This document shows positions 1-8,929 of a stretch of DNA of 37,717 nt, piece after piece. How positions within the stretch are numbered: the stretch's first letter is position 1; every line of letters starts with the position of its first letter. Source of the stretch: Aneurinibacillus danicus (GTDB lineage Bacteria > Bacillota > Bacilli > Aneurinibacillales > Aneurinibacillaceae); contig NZ_BJXX01000032.1 in assembly GCF_007991215.1 (NCBI RefSeq), positions 1 to 37,717 on the forward strand, given 5' to 3'. A model generated the notes under the pieces. That model was not told where the DNA came from. It saw only the letters and a program-made list of their open reading frames with translations, and searched no databases. The translations under genes were made by a program, and so were the position numbers.

Positions 1-34
1 CTTCTCCTCTTTCTTTTCCATGATTTTCACAGAA
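1..34. repeat. Partial copy A of the dispersed intergenic repeat, cut by the window edge
   Basis: The pyrimidine-rich stretch ending in GATTTTCACAG matches the right end of the two full copies at 9911-10098 and 33731-33919. Only the terminal ~34 bases are inside the window. Positions 35-161, downstream of the ddl stop, hold no gene that I can support. Confidence 0.6.
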
Positions 35-161
35 GAGGTGGGTACCGGAACCATTTTACGCTTGAAGCGGACATTTCTCCTTCCGTGTGGAGCGTAACCT
101 GGTGACGTGCCCACCTTTCTTCTGTTCCTGACGATCCGTTATTGATGTGCCCGATTGTCAA

Positions 162-1238
162 TTAATCATTAAACTGTTCGGCAACAAGCGCGTTGGCTTT
201 CTTCTCTTCATAACGCTCAATACCCAGTGCGATGAGGCGGTCAATAAGCTCCGCATACGCAACACCCGCTTCGTTCCACAGCATCGGATACATACTGAAC
301 GGCGTAAAGCCCGGCAAAGTGTTGATTTCATTAATGTACAGCGCGTCATTCTTCTCATCCCAGAAGAAATCGACGCGGGACAAGCCGCTGCAATCCAGCG
401 CGCGAAAAGCCCGAACCGCAAGCTCTTTCATCCTCTCTACAACACTTGCCGGTACGTTGGCCGGAATATCGAGACGGGTACCGTCACTCTTGTACTTCGC
501 TTCATAATCGTAGAATTCGTTACTCGATACGATTTCGCCCGCAACGGATGTGTCCGGCTCATCATTGCCAAGCACGCCAATTTCCAACTCCCGGCCGGAA
601 ATGAACTCTTCGACAATTACCTTTCTATCAAAACGCGCAGCAAAGCGCAGCGCTTCCTCGAGTCCTGTGCGATCCTTCGCCTTACTGATGCCTACGCTTG
701 AACCCATATTGGCTGGTTTAACAAAGCACGGAAGACCAAGCTCCGCTTCCACTGCATCGCAAATTTCCGCCATTCTCGTTTCCAATTCACTGCGCAAATA
801 ACTTTTATATCGGCCCTGCGGTAACCCTGCATTGCCGAACACTTCTTTCATCATTACTTTATCCATCCCGACCGCCGAACCGAGTACACCGGAGCCGACA
901 TACGGTATATCGATGAGTTCAAGGAATCCCTGCAGCGTGCCATCTTCTCCGTTTGGCCCATGAATGACCGGGAATATCACATCAACAGTCTGTTTTAATG
1001 CAAAGATGTCGGGCGCCTGCTGCTTATCGAGCGAAAAACGGAGCTCATTGACATGCGTGATTTCCTTCTCTACCCATGCCCCCTGAATCCATCCCCCTGT
1101 TACATCTACATAAATCGGCAGCACGTCATAACGAGCTTTGTCTACCGCATTAATAACCGACAGCGCCGTATGAATGGACACTTCATGTTCACTTGATTTT
1201 CCACCGTAAATTACACCTATTTTCCGTTTCGTTGCCAC
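162..1238 (-). CDS. ddl: D-alanine--D-alanine ligase
   Basis: This cytosolic ATP-grasp enzyme joins two D-alanines for the peptidoglycan stem peptide. The 358-residue length is normal for the family. Visible motifs are the N-terminal YGGKSSEHEVS loop (residues 11-21), HGPNGEDGT around residue 94, the ATP-grasp stretch with KPANMGSSVG, and the C-terminal INEINTLPGFT Mg/ATP-binding segment. The start is GTG at 1238, preceded by AAGGAGG at good spacing. It stands alone: glnL/glnK upstream are separated by a terminator. The product is identified with high certainty; whether it is the only Ddl in the genome cannot be told. Confidence 0.96.
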   Translation of the reverse strand: MATKRKIGVIYGGKSSEHEVSIHTALSVINAVDKARYDVLPIYVDVTGGWIQGAWVEKEITHVNELRFSLDKQQAPDIFALKQTVDVIFPVIHGPNGEDGTLQGFLELIDIPYVGSGVLGSAVGMDKVMMKEVFGNAGLPQGRYKSYLRSELETRMAEICDAVEAELGLPCFVKPANMGSSVGISKAKDRTGLEEALRFAARFDRKVIVEEFISGRELEIGVLGNDEPDTSVAGEIVSSNEFYDYEAKYKSDGTRLDIPANVPASVVERMKELAVRAFRALDCSGLSRVDFFWDEKNDALYINEINTLPGFTPFSMYPMLWNEAGVAYAELIDRLIALGIERYEEKKANALVAEQFND

Positions 1239-1371
1239 CTGTATTGCCTCCTTATCTAATATGGCACAATGCGCCTACCTCTTCATCGTATGTAAAAATC
1301 GAAAAATTGGATAACAGTATTTATCATATCAGTTTTTCGGCATCGTTGCGTGATGAATATGATTTATCTCT

Positions 1372-1402
1372 TAAAAAAGAAAACCCCCGGTTTCGGAGGT
1401 TT
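1372..1402 (-). terminator. Rho-independent terminator after glnL
   Basis: On the minus strand AAACCTCCG, a 4-nt AAAC loop and CGGGGGTTT form a 9-bp stem with one mismatch, followed by TCTTTTTT. It lies 100 bp past the glnL stop and before the ddl start, so it separates the two transcription units. The remaining bases of the 1239-1505 gap show no convincing gene. Confidence 0.75.
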
Positions 1403-1505
1403 ACGTTTATTGTTCTTTCATCTTCGGCTCAAGCGCATCCCATCCCAAACCATAACTTCCGCGAACCGGCCCACCATTTCCCCACTGTCGTGCTTCCCCT
1501 GTTCT

Positions 1506-2390
1506 TCAAGTATGTTCTTTCGTCTCAAGATAGAGCGTGAAAATAAACTTTTTTACGTTCAGCCGCACGCGGGATACTTCCTCGTTCTGTTCAATCTCCC
1601 GCATTTTTTGGCGCACGTCTGCGAAATCGAAATATTTGGAGGCATACATCTCAAACTTCGGATTGATGTAATCTTCAAGGCCCAGCGACGCGAGATTCTG
1701 GAGGGCACGTGCCACCGCACGGCGAATTCGCTGCTCCATCGCCTTGACCTCCCGCTGCACATCAGTGGCGCTGCTGTAAGTTACATAATCGGTAAATATC
1801 TCTTTGAGTGCCGGAAATTCTTTTACGCGCTCGTTCCTGTACCGCTTTAGTAAATACTCAATCAAGTGGATAATATCCTGACTTCCTGATTCGCCAAGGA
1901 TGCCGAAATCGGCCAGCACGCTGCGGATAAACGGAGTGGTTCGCACCTCCGGCGGCTCTTTCGGAAGCGTGTCAAACAGTGAAAGCGTATGGCGAATGCC
2001 TTCAAGCGATCGTTCAAGACGGATATGTTCCATCACCTTTTTGATAACGGAAATCACTTCGATCCGGTTAATCGGTTTATGGATAAAATACTCCACACCC
2101 TTGCTGTACGCCTCTGCTACCATCTCTTTGTGCTCAACCTGAGAAATCATGATGAATTTCCCTTCATATCCCATCTCCTGCAGTCGGCTAATTGTCTCAA
2201 TTCCGTCCTGCTTCGGCATCAGCAAATCAATGAGCACAATATCGCACTTCTTGAGAATAATGCTCGCTTCTGCGCCGAATCCGTCTTCCGCTTCACCCAC
2301 CACATCACCTAAATCTTCATGCTCAATGGCATTATGCAGCATTTTGCGGGAAGACGGATCGTCATCAATAATAAAAAAGCGAAATCTCAC
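1506..2390 (-). CDS. glnL: Response regulator with YcbB/GlnL output domain
   Basis: Partner of the kinase encoded just upstream. The receiver domain (about residues 1-120) has the acidic DDD cluster near the N terminus, the phospho-acceptor Asp in LIDLLMPKQDG (about residue 55), the switch Ser in FIMISQ, and the conserved Lys in FIHKP. The C-terminal ~150 residues are not a standard winged helix but resemble the YcbB domain of Bacillus GlnL, which activates glutaminase/glutamine-transport genes. I chose the GTG at 2390 (294 aa) because AAGGGG sits 8 nt upstream; an in-frame GTG at 2399 is only one base from that site. The kinase stop and this gene are nearly contiguous, so they form an operon. 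No glutaminase or glutamine-permease target is present in the window, so the glutamine role is by family only. Confidence 0.8.
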   Translation of the reverse strand: MRFRFFIIDDDPSSRKMLHNAIEHEDLGDVVGEAEDGFGAEASIILKKCDIVLIDLLMPKQDGIETISRLQEMGYEGKFIMISQVEHKEMVAEAYSKGVEYFIHKPINRIEVISVIKKVMEHIRLERSLEGIRHTLSLFDTLPKEPPEVRTTPFIRSVLADFGILGESGSQDIIHLIEYLLKRYRNERVKEFPALKEIFTDYVTYSSATDVQREVKAMEQRIRRAVARALQNLASLGLEDYINPKFEMYASKYFDFADVRQKMREIEQNEEVSRVRLNVKKFIFTLYLETKEHT

Positions 2391-2402
2391 CTCTTCCACC
2401 CC

Positions 2403-3698
2403 TTATAACCTGTGTATCGGAATCCGAACTTCAAATATGGTCTTCCCCGGCGCTTCTCCCTGTACCACCTCAAGCGTACCGCCAAGGTTTGTCACCACAT
2501 CCCGGGCGTGCGCAAGGCCGATGCCGGTAGACGCGTTGCCCTGCTCATCGTATTTGGTCGTGTATCCGGGAATAAAAATAAACGCTTCATCCCCGGGTGC
2601 AATCCCGCCCCCCGTATCACTCACGCGAAATACTAATGCGCCTTCATGTTCATATACGCGAAGCGTAATCGAGCCTGTCCGCTCAATTGCTTCGACCGCA
2701 TTGGACAGCAGATTATTCAGTACGGATAAGAGCGAATAGACATGACGGGTCGTAAGCCATGTTCGTACGTTGCTTGTAAATGCAATTTCCTTTTCCAGCA
2801 TGTGGGCGTACTTCTGGTTTGTGTTCACTACCAGTTGAACAATCTCCTCAATTGTCAACTGCTGTACGACGCGCTCCTGCTGGATGATTTTGCTCACTCC
2901 GCTTAGAATGCGCTGAGAGTCCTTTTTGATTTCATGCACTTCCTCTGCGATGCTGAGCGCACGGCGGGAAAGCGGCGGATCGGATTCAGGAAGCACGCCT
3001 TCCGCCTCCCGCGCCTTTAACTCCCGATATAACGTATATCCGTTCCTTGTCACCTGTTCGATATGCCCCATTACCTTTTTCAGGTAAAGCGCCTCCACAT
3101 GAAGGTCGCTGCTGATCATTAGCATTTTCTCGAAGCGTAGCTGCTGCTCTCTGCTGATTTCACGGAGATGCCGCACTTGAATAATATTGAAAAAGCCCAC
3201 GATAAAAAAGCTGCGCACAAACGCAAGAATCAGCAGCAGGTATTCTTCCTGCGGAACGAAAACAAAATAAATGCCCTGATACATAAGGCTTTTTCGCACC
3301 AGAAGCTCAACAAGATTCGCGGAGAAATCCGCCACCGCCCCTAAAAGCCCCAGACGAAGCGGGGAATTCAGGTGGCGCCATGCCTTTCCCATCCAGATTA
3401 CCAGACCGAAGAACAAATAGAATGCAAACGAAGGTACATGAGTGAGTGCGCTCTTGTACAGAAAAAAGTCTCCGTTTGATGCTATAAAATCAAGCCAGAT
3501 ACGAAAAAGCACAACTGCGCTGCCCGTAAGCAGCGATGCCAGGAGAATCGGTATCTCCCTAAACCAGATCAGCCAGAAAAAAAAGATGCCGCTTCCGAAG
3601 CTGATGCGAAACTCACTTTGAAACGGCTGGTATTTCAATTCACCAAACAGCATCGTGGCCGCGACTAATGTGAATATGGTGAACGCTTTGCTGCGCAC
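2403..3698 (-). CDS. glnK: GlnK-like membrane sensor histidine kinase
   Basis: 431 residues. The first ~175 contain about six hydrophobic segments (for example residues 36-65, 88-103 and 152-173), so sensing is probably through the membrane domain. A linker follows, then an H-box AEEVHEIKKD with H255, an N-box NNLLSNAVEA (328-337), the G1 box SDTGGG (from 360) and the G2 box STGIGLA (from 390). The order and the adjoining YcbB-type regulator fit Bacillus GlnK/YcbA, which responds to glutamine. The start is GTG at 3698 with an ideal AAAGGAGG. Family assignment is firm; ligand identity is inferred. Confidence 0.78.
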   Translation of the reverse strand: MRSKAFTIFTLVAATMLFGELKYQPFQSEFRISFGSGIFFFWLIWFREIPILLASLLTGSAVVLFRIWLDFIASNGDFFLYKSALTHVPSFAFYLFFGLVIWMGKAWRHLNSPLRLGLLGAVADFSANLVELLVRKSLMYQGIYFVFVPQEEYLLLILAFVRSFFIVGFFNIIQVRHLREISREQQLRFEKMLMISSDLHVEALYLKKVMGHIEQVTRNGYTLYRELKAREAEGVLPESDPPLSRRALSIAEEVHEIKKDSQRILSGVSKIIQQERVVQQLTIEEIVQLVVNTNQKYAHMLEKEIAFTSNVRTWLTTRHVYSLLSVLNNLLSNAVEAIERTGSITLRVYEHEGALVFRVSDTGGGIAPGDEAFIFIPGYTTKYDEQGNASTGIGLAHARDVVTNLGGTLEVVQGEAPGKTIFEVRIPIHRL

Positions 3699-3798
3699 GA
3701 TACTGACCTCCTTTAACTAGAGAGATAAGAAACTAAGAGTTGGAGGGTAGAGATACGAAAAAGCGGCTTCTTCAATCATATCCTCGAATAACCGGCTC

Positions 3799-5049
3799 CT
3801 ACTGTACCAGGGTTTTTATTGTAACCAAGCCAAGTCCGATTAAGAATCCACACAGCGCGCCGTTGACCCGGATCCACTGAATGTCTTTGCCGATTTTCTC
3901 TTCCATCATTTCAATTAACGTTTCGTTATCGAGCTTGTCCAGGTTTTCACGGACAAGCTTGCCGATTTTCGAATGATTTTGCTCGACCAGAACAGCAATT
4001 TGCCGCTGCAACCATGCTTCAAACCGGGCCATCATGGTCTCATCTGCACGCAGTTTTACTATTAGGCGGCGCAGGAAGGGTAAAGCGAACTCATCCAGAT
4101 AGGCATCACTCTGCACAAACGTAAGCGCCTGCTGCCGCAGGTCGTTCGCGATATCTGCAAGCCGGTCGCGCAGCTGCACCTCTTCCGCCAGGTTGTACTT
4201 CCACTTCTCAAGCGTCGCCCTAAGCCCTTCATGACGGCGCGCTTCTTCAATTTCCTGGCGCACGTAGGCAAGAAACGCCTGGCGATTTTTATTCTCGGGA
4301 CGGCGCAAATCGTCACTGCCGCGCAGCAGCAGATTCTGCAGAATCCCACCCAGCTTCTCTTCATTTAGCATACCTGTGAACGACTTTAAAGCGAATTGCA
4401 TGAATCCATCCAGTTCGATATTGTCAAGCGCCTGAAGCGCAATACCCCCCAGTTTATAGCGTGTCTCGCTTTTTACTGCCCATTCGCCTACTTTTGCGAG
4501 CAGAAAATCGAACGCTTTCTCCTCGTATTGCTCGGCAAGCGCCCTATCAACAAACCCATTAAGCAGGCCGGCCGTATCCACACTCTTCATATAGTCTTTC
4601 AGCTTACGCTCAAGCACCGGCAATACCGGCTCAATATCGACGTTTTGGATCACCTGCTCACTTACCGCCCTAAGCGCGCTGCGCACCTGCGTAGTGTCCA
4701 GTTTACTCTCAAGCAGGTTTAGCACTTTCTCCGTAACATGCACCTGCTTGATTTTTTCTTCTATACTGGCTTTGTTGAGCCAGTCGTTTTCCAACGTGTG
4801 AACAAGCGCATCAGTAATACGCCTGCGATTCTTCGGCAGAAGCGCCGTATGCGGAATCGGGATTCCCATCGGATGGCGGAACAGCGCCGTAACAGCAAAC
4901 CAGTCTGCCAGTCCCCCGACCAATCCGGCTTCAAAACCGCCCTGCAGAACCTTTGCCACAAGCGATTCCGAAAACGGCAGCGTGGCGACGAATCCAGCCG
5001 CCATTACGCCAAGTGAAATTCCCGCAATATGTTTTGCTTCTCCTGACAT
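3799..5049 (-). CDS. DUF445 family membrane protein (YjiN type)
   Basis: 416 residues. The N-terminal hydrophobic segment (8-27) is followed by the family hallmark GGLADWFAVTALFRHPMG and PHTALLPKNRRRI. A long amphipathic helical middle follows, with many charged residues and probable coiled coil, and then a C-terminal membrane segment around GFLIGLGLVTI. The layout is typical of DUF445, whose biochemical role is unknown. The ATG at 5049 follows AGAGGGA. The gene lies 100 bp upstream of glnK on the same strand; I see no terminator between them but also no functional link. Confidence 0.85.
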   Translation of the reverse strand: MSGEAKHIAGISLGVMAAGFVATLPFSESLVAKVLQGGFEAGLVGGLADWFAVTALFRHPMGIPIPHTALLPKNRRRITDALVHTLENDWLNKASIEEKIKQVHVTEKVLNLLESKLDTTQVRSALRAVSEQVIQNVDIEPVLPVLERKLKDYMKSVDTAGLLNGFVDRALAEQYEEKAFDFLLAKVGEWAVKSETRYKLGGIALQALDNIELDGFMQFALKSFTGMLNEEKLGGILQNLLLRGSDDLRRPENKNRQAFLAYVRQEIEEARRHEGLRATLEKWKYNLAEEVQLRDRLADIANDLRQQALTFVQSDAYLDEFALPFLRRLIVKLRADETMMARFEAWLQRQIAVLVEQNHSKIGKLVRENLDKLDNETLIEMMEEKIGKDIQWIRVNGALCGFLIGLGLVTIKTLVQ

Positions 5050-5130
5050 TCCATCTATCCCTCTTTACTGTATTTGCTTTTTTACATTCATAAACAGATT
5101 ACCACAAACTATCTGACGCTCCTAATATAA

Positions 5131-5170
5131 TTAAAAAACAGCTTCCCGTTTCCGGTGAAGCTGGTCTGTT
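5131..5170 (-). terminator. Rho-independent terminator after fadH
   Basis: On the minus strand AGCTTC, an 11-nt loop and GAAGCT are followed by GTTTTTTAATT, 37 bp past the fadH stop. The opposite strand also ends in a T-run, so it may work both ways. Confidence 0.75.
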
Positions 5171-5198
5171 TTTCTATACAACCGAATATAACGGCTGC

Positions 5199-5963
5199 CT
5201 AGAACGGATGACGATTCAGCCACTGGCCCCCGTCCATCGTTACGCATTCGCCGTTTATGTATTCCGCTTCCGGAGACAGCAGGAAATAAGCAAGATTTGC
5301 GATTTCTTCCGGCTGTCCGAGACGGCCGAGCGGTACACTGTCAAGCGTCCTGCGGGCCGCCTCTTCCGACTCCCACAGCCGGGCCGCTCCACCGGTATTG
5401 TCAATCGGTCCCGGTGCAATCGCGTTGACCCGGATGCCATATCGTTTCCCCCACTCCACTGCCAGTGTTCGTGTCATTGCCAGCACCCCGGCCTTTGCGG
5501 AAGCGGAATGAATCACACCTTCGCCCGCCAGCCACGCATATGTCGCAAGCATATTGAGTATGCTGCCACTACGCCCTGCCGCAATCCACTCTTTACCGAC
5601 CGCCTGCGAGCAGTACCAGGTGCCGTTCAGTACGATATTGATAACCGCATTCCAGCCGTTTGTGGATAATTCCTCCGCCGGACAAATGAAGTTACCAGCC
5701 GCATTGTTAACCAAATAATCGATGGTTCCAAATGCCTGCTTCGTCTCCTCCACCATGCGCCTGGCATCTTCCGGATTACGCACGTCCATCTGTACACACA
5801 GCACCTGGCCATCTGTTTGCTGGATTTCCTGTTTGGTCTGTTCCAGATTCTCTGGATTGCGGCCGGTAATGACCACTTTCGCACCTTTCTCTGCGAATTT
5901 CTTGGCCATCGCCTTTCCCATACCGCTCGATCCTCCGGTCACAATCGCCACTTTTCCTTCCAT
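5199..5963 (-). CDS. fadH: 2,4-dienoyl-CoA reductase (SDR family)
   Basis: NADPH-dependent auxiliary enzyme of beta-oxidation that reduces the 2,4-dienoyl-CoA formed from unsaturated fatty acids. The 254 residues carry the SDR cofactor motif TGGSSGMGKA (9-18), NNAAGNF (NNAG equivalent) and a C-terminal NGECVTMDGGQWL. The usual YxxxK is replaced by SASAK, as in the dienoyl-CoA reductase branch, which separates it from ordinary ketoreductases. It closely resembles the Bacillus YkuF/FadH sequence as I remember it. The ATG at 5963 has a strong GAGGAGGGG site. A FadR-like operator overlaps the likely promoter, which fits fatty-acid induction. Confidence 0.88.
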   Translation of the reverse strand: MEGKVAIVTGGSSGMGKAMAKKFAEKGAKVVITGRNPENLEQTKQEIQQTDGQVLCVQMDVRNPEDARRMVEETKQAFGTIDYLVNNAAGNFICPAEELSTNGWNAVINIVLNGTWYCSQAVGKEWIAAGRSGSILNMLATYAWLAGEGVIHSASAKAGVLAMTRTLAVEWGKRYGIRVNAIAPGPIDNTGGAARLWESEEAARRTLDSVPLGRLGQPEEIANLAYFLLSPEAEYINGECVTMDGGQWLNRHPF

Positions 5964-6025
5964 ATGCTTCCCCTCCTCTTAATTTGAATACTGTTAATTT
6001 TAAAACAAAATGCTGGAAATGAAAA

Positions 6026-6066
6026 TGAATGAATACTCATCTAGTAAAATGTTATAAATTTTTCAA
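6026..6066 (-). promoter_or_regulatory. fadH promoter with FadR-like operator
   Basis: On the minus strand a -35 TTGAAA (6061-6066) and a weak -10 TAGATG (6038-6043) are 17 bp apart, reading toward fadH. Overlapping the -10, plus strand 6026-6043 reads TGAATGAATACTCATCTA, close to the Bacillus FadR palindrome (TGAATGAnTAnTCATTCA as I recall it). Binding there would block initiation until long-chain acyl-CoA is present. Confidence 0.6.
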
Positions 6067-6085
6067 ACAGCGTCATTGAGCGTCA

Positions 6086-6114
6086 TTGTTAATGGCAAAC
6101 TCTGGTTATATAAT
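6086..6114 (+). promoter_or_regulatory. Sigma-A promoter for the small Rossmann protein
   Basis: TTGTTA (6086-6091), a 17-bp spacer and a perfect TATAAT (6109-6114), reading toward the gene at 6160. The direct repeat GCGTCATTG occurs twice just upstream (from 6070 and 6080) and may be a regulator site. Confidence 0.6.
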
Positions 6115-6159
6115 TTGAAAATATGGGATGTATACAAACACTATACGGGGAGGAGAATC

Positions 6160-6546
6160 ATGATGAAAGATGGAAAAATTAGCGTCGTTATTATTGGCGG
6201 GGGCGAGACAGGCACGCCACTGCTGCGTCAGCTGGCGGAAGCGCCCTTCGTTGAGATACTGGGTGTAGCCGATTTGCACGAAGACGCTCCGGGCATGGTA
6301 CTGGCAAAAGAAAAAGGCATTCCGGTCACGATCGACTTTATGGAACTGGCGCGAAAAGGGGAAGAAGTGGATATTATCATCGAGGTTACAGGCGTACCCG
6401 AAGTCCGCGAACGCCTCCGTACTTATATGCAGGAATCGAATAACCACCATACGATCATCATGCATGAGATGATTGCCATTCTGATGATGTCTCTTTCACG
6501 GGGCAAACTGGTAGCCATGAAGCACGGGGAAGTGGAATATAACTAA
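6160..6546 (+). CDS. Small stand-alone NAD(P)-binding Rossmann protein, function unknown
   Basis: 128 residues. The N terminus has a dinucleotide-binding fold: VVIIGGGETGTPLLRQL, then an acidic residue after strand 2 (VADL) and DIIIEVTG. This resembles the first half of Gfo/Idh and homoserine-dehydrogenase-like folds, and the NAD-binding sensor segment found ahead of some histidine kinases. There is no catalytic second domain; the chain ends after a Met-rich helix (MHEMIAILMMSL). The ATG at 6160 follows GGGGAGGAG; translation reading in from further upstream is unlikely because the promoter lies there. It is alone on the plus strand between fadH and the GGDEF-EAL gene. A regulatory or redox-sensing role is possible but not shown. 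Confidence 0.7.
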   Translation: MMKDGKISVVIIGGGETGTPLLRQLAEAPFVEILGVADLHEDAPGMVLAKEKGIPVTIDFMELARKGEEVDIIIEVTGVPEVRERLRTYMQESNNHHTIIMHEMIAILMMSLSRGKLVAMKHGEVEYN

Positions 6547-6549
6547 CAG

Positions 6550-6583
6550 GAGAAGCCAGGGATCACTCGCTCCCTGGCTTCTC
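6550..6583. terminator. Convergent hairpin between the Rossmann gene and the GGDEF-EAL gene
   Basis: Perfect 13-bp arms GAGAAGCCAGGGA / TCCCTGGCTTCTC with an 8-nt loop. It overlaps the last codons of the minus-strand gene. No long T-run follows on either strand, so termination is likely but not textbook. Confidence 0.6.
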
Positions 6584-8758
6584 TGTCGTTATAAATTCTC
6601 CGGCGGCAAGCATCCGTTCAAATTCTTCAGCCGGCAGCGGCCGACTGAAGAAATACCCCTGAACTTCATCACACCGCTCTGCCTGAAGAAATCGGAAGGT
6701 AGCCTCATCCTCTACGCCTTCCGCAACTAAACTTACATTCATATGATGCGCAAGCTGGACAATAGCCTTTACAATTGCGGCATTATTTTTATCCGTTGCC
6801 ACGTCCCGCACAAACGATTGGTCGATTTTCAGCGCATGAATGGGAAACCGCTTTAAGTAGCTAAACGAAGAGTACCCGGTCCCGAAATCGTCAATGGAAA
6901 TATATACGCCCATCTCGCGCAGGCGCATCAGTGTGGCAATGTTATCTTCCACATCATTAATCATGCTATTTTCAGTAATCTCAAGCTCAAGATAACAAGG
7001 GTCAAGCCCGGTTTCCTCCAGGATGGAACGAACCAATTCTACGAAATTCGCCTGCTGGAACTGCAGTCCCGAGACGTTCACACTGACACGGAGCGGGGGG
7101 AATCCGCAATCGATCCAGCGCCGATTTTGTTCGCACGCCTCGCGAATCACCCATTCGCCAATCGTCACAATAAGTCCTGTCTCTTCTGCAATGGGAATGA
7201 ATTTAGCCGGGGATATGAACCCCATCTCCGGGTGAATCCAACGTAACAGCGCTTCCATTCCTTTTATCTGTCCGCTTTTTGTATCTACTCTCGGCTGATA
7301 ATACAGCTGAAGCTCTCTTTTTTCGACCGCCCTGCGAAGATGAACCTCAAGCCGCAGATGCTCGTCATATTCCACATTCATCTTGGGCGTATACAAACGG
7401 TAAGCGTTGCGTCCGCTGTTCTTAGCATGATACATCGCCGTATCCGCATTCTTCATCAATGACTCGATATCCGCTCCCGCAAACGGATAGATGCTAATAC
7501 CAATGCTGCATGTAATGAAAAATTCGTAATGATCCCATTTAAATGTTGTGCGGAATAAATCCAATAACCTTCCGGCCACATACGTAGCTTCCGCTTCGTC
7601 TTTGATACGGGGCAACAATACGACAAATTCGTCGCCACCGAGTCTGTAGATCTTGCAATCATCTCCGCTCTGTGTACGCAGCCTGTCCGCCACCACCTTC
7701 AGCAGATGGTCCCCTATTGTATGTCCGAGGGTATCATTAATCTGCTTGAAACGGTCCAGATCCAGAAATAACACGGCGATTTCATTCGAAGAAACCTCTG
7801 CTTGGGACAGCGCTTCTGCCAAATCCTCCATAAACATCCGTCGATTTGGCAGACTGGTCAACGCATCGAGATAGGCCATCTGACGGATTGTTTCTTCCGC
7901 TCGTTTTAGCTCCGTAATCTCGCTTGTAGAGCCAATAATCTCGATAATCCGACCATCCTCTATAATCGGAGAAAGAGATGTCTGAAAATCCCGGTTTTTA
8001 TATCGATAGTTATAAGTAACTCTCTCACCTTGAAAAGCGCGTCGATAGTTCGCTTCCAATATTTCTGCCGTCTCCGGAGGAAAAACCTGATTCGGGGTTT
8101 TTCCGTATGTCTTCTCCGTTGTTAATCCAAGCTGTTTGGCCAATTTCCCCTCAAACAGCACATAGATAAACGAACCGTCTTCCCTTTGATTTAGCTTAAA
8201 CACAAAATTATGCAGTGCATTTACCGTGCGAATGAAATCGTTTTTCAATGCTTGACGCAGCTTCTCTTCCGCCTCTTTCCCTTTCGTAATATCATTGCGG
8301 AATGAAATATACTGCGTAGGCTTGCCCTGCTCGTCCATCAACGGCACAATGGTTGTATTTACCCAATAAAAAGAACCGTTTTTTCTTCTGTTTTTTATCT
8401 CTCCGTTCCATATGTTTCCCTCTCGGATCGTCTGCCACATCTGACGGAAAAAAGATTTGTCGTGATATCCCGAGTTTACAATCCTGTGATTCTGCCCAAT
8501 CAACTCTTCCCGGCTATATCCTGAAATCTCGCAGAACTTGTCGTTCGCATATACGATTTTGCCACTCAAATCCGTTACTGCTACTATGGTTGAGACATCG
8601 AGCGCCCACTTTAGCTCGGATACTTCCCGAAGAGCTTCTTTTAATTCGGTAATCACCTCATCAATCAATGGTTCTAGCAAATCTCTGCACTGCAATTTGC
8701 CTAGCAGATGATTCAGTATCGTGATCGCGCGAATACTGCTGGAGTTGAATGTAAGCAT
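6563..8758 (-). CDS. PAS-PAS-GGDEF-EAL c-di-GMP turnover protein
   Basis: 731 residues from the ATG at 8758 (AAAAGGGG, 6-nt spacing). The reading frame is open to 8875, but that stretch holds the promoter. Domains in order: a PAS/PAC pair (about 47-160; NDKFCEISGYSREELIG, NGSFYWVN), a second PAS-like region (about 170-285), GGDEF (about 295-455) with an intact RLGGDEF signature, and EAL (about 475-725) with intact EALLR, SVNVSGLQF, LEITENSM, DDFGTGYSS, KIDQSFV and VAEGVED. Both catalytic centres look complete, so it could make and degrade c-di-GMP; in such hybrids one activity often dominates. No membrane segment is seen, so it is probably a cytosolic sensor of a small ligand or redox state. 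Confidence 0.93.
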   Translation of the reverse strand: MLTFNSSSIRAITILNHLLGKLQCRDLLEPLIDEVITELKEALREVSELKWALDVSTIVAVTDLSGKIVYANDKFCEISGYSREELIGQNHRIVNSGYHDKSFFRQMWQTIREGNIWNGEIKNRRKNGSFYWVNTTIVPLMDEQGKPTQYISFRNDITKGKEAEEKLRQALKNDFIRTVNALHNFVFKLNQREDGSFIYVLFEGKLAKQLGLTTEKTYGKTPNQVFPPETAEILEANYRRAFQGERVTYNYRYKNRDFQTSLSPIIEDGRIIEIIGSTSEITELKRAEETIRQMAYLDALTSLPNRRMFMEDLAEALSQAEVSSNEIAVLFLDLDRFKQINDTLGHTIGDHLLKVVADRLRTQSGDDCKIYRLGGDEFVVLLPRIKDEAEATYVAGRLLDLFRTTFKWDHYEFFITCSIGISIYPFAGADIESLMKNADTAMYHAKNSGRNAYRLYTPKMNVEYDEHLRLEVHLRRAVEKRELQLYYQPRVDTKSGQIKGMEALLRWIHPEMGFISPAKFIPIAEETGLIVTIGEWVIREACEQNRRWIDCGFPPLRVSVNVSGLQFQQANFVELVRSILEETGLDPCYLELEITENSMINDVEDNIATLMRLREMGVYISIDDFGTGYSSFSYLKRFPIHALKIDQSFVRDVATDKNNAAIVKAIVQLAHHMNVSLVAEGVEDEATFRFLQAERCDEVQGYFFSRPLPAEEFERMLAAGEFITTEKPGSE

Positions 8759-8804
8759 ATGGTACCCCTTTTCTTTAGGAGAAAAGACTGTATATTTTAC
8801 TTGA

Positions 8805-8833
8805 ACTATAACGAAATGCAAGATTAATTTCAA
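8805..8833 (-). promoter_or_regulatory. Sigma-A promoter of the GGDEF-EAL gene
   Basis: On the minus strand TTGAAA (8828-8833), a 17-bp spacer and TATAGT (8805-8810), 47 bp before the chosen ATG. The near-consensus match supports the shorter protein start. Confidence 0.65.
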
Positions 8834-8929
8834 TAATTTGCACAAATTTTCCTTTAAATATATGAAAAAAAGCACAAAACCGGAACAAGCGTTTCACTTT
8901 ATTCCAGCCTTGTACTTATATTATCGTAT

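Noticed and set aside
1418-1528. 36-codon minus-strand frame (TTG start) overlapping the glnL stop and ending before the terminator
   Set aside because: Plausible composition, but a TTG start without a ribosome site, no recognised family and very short length; not enough to call a gene.
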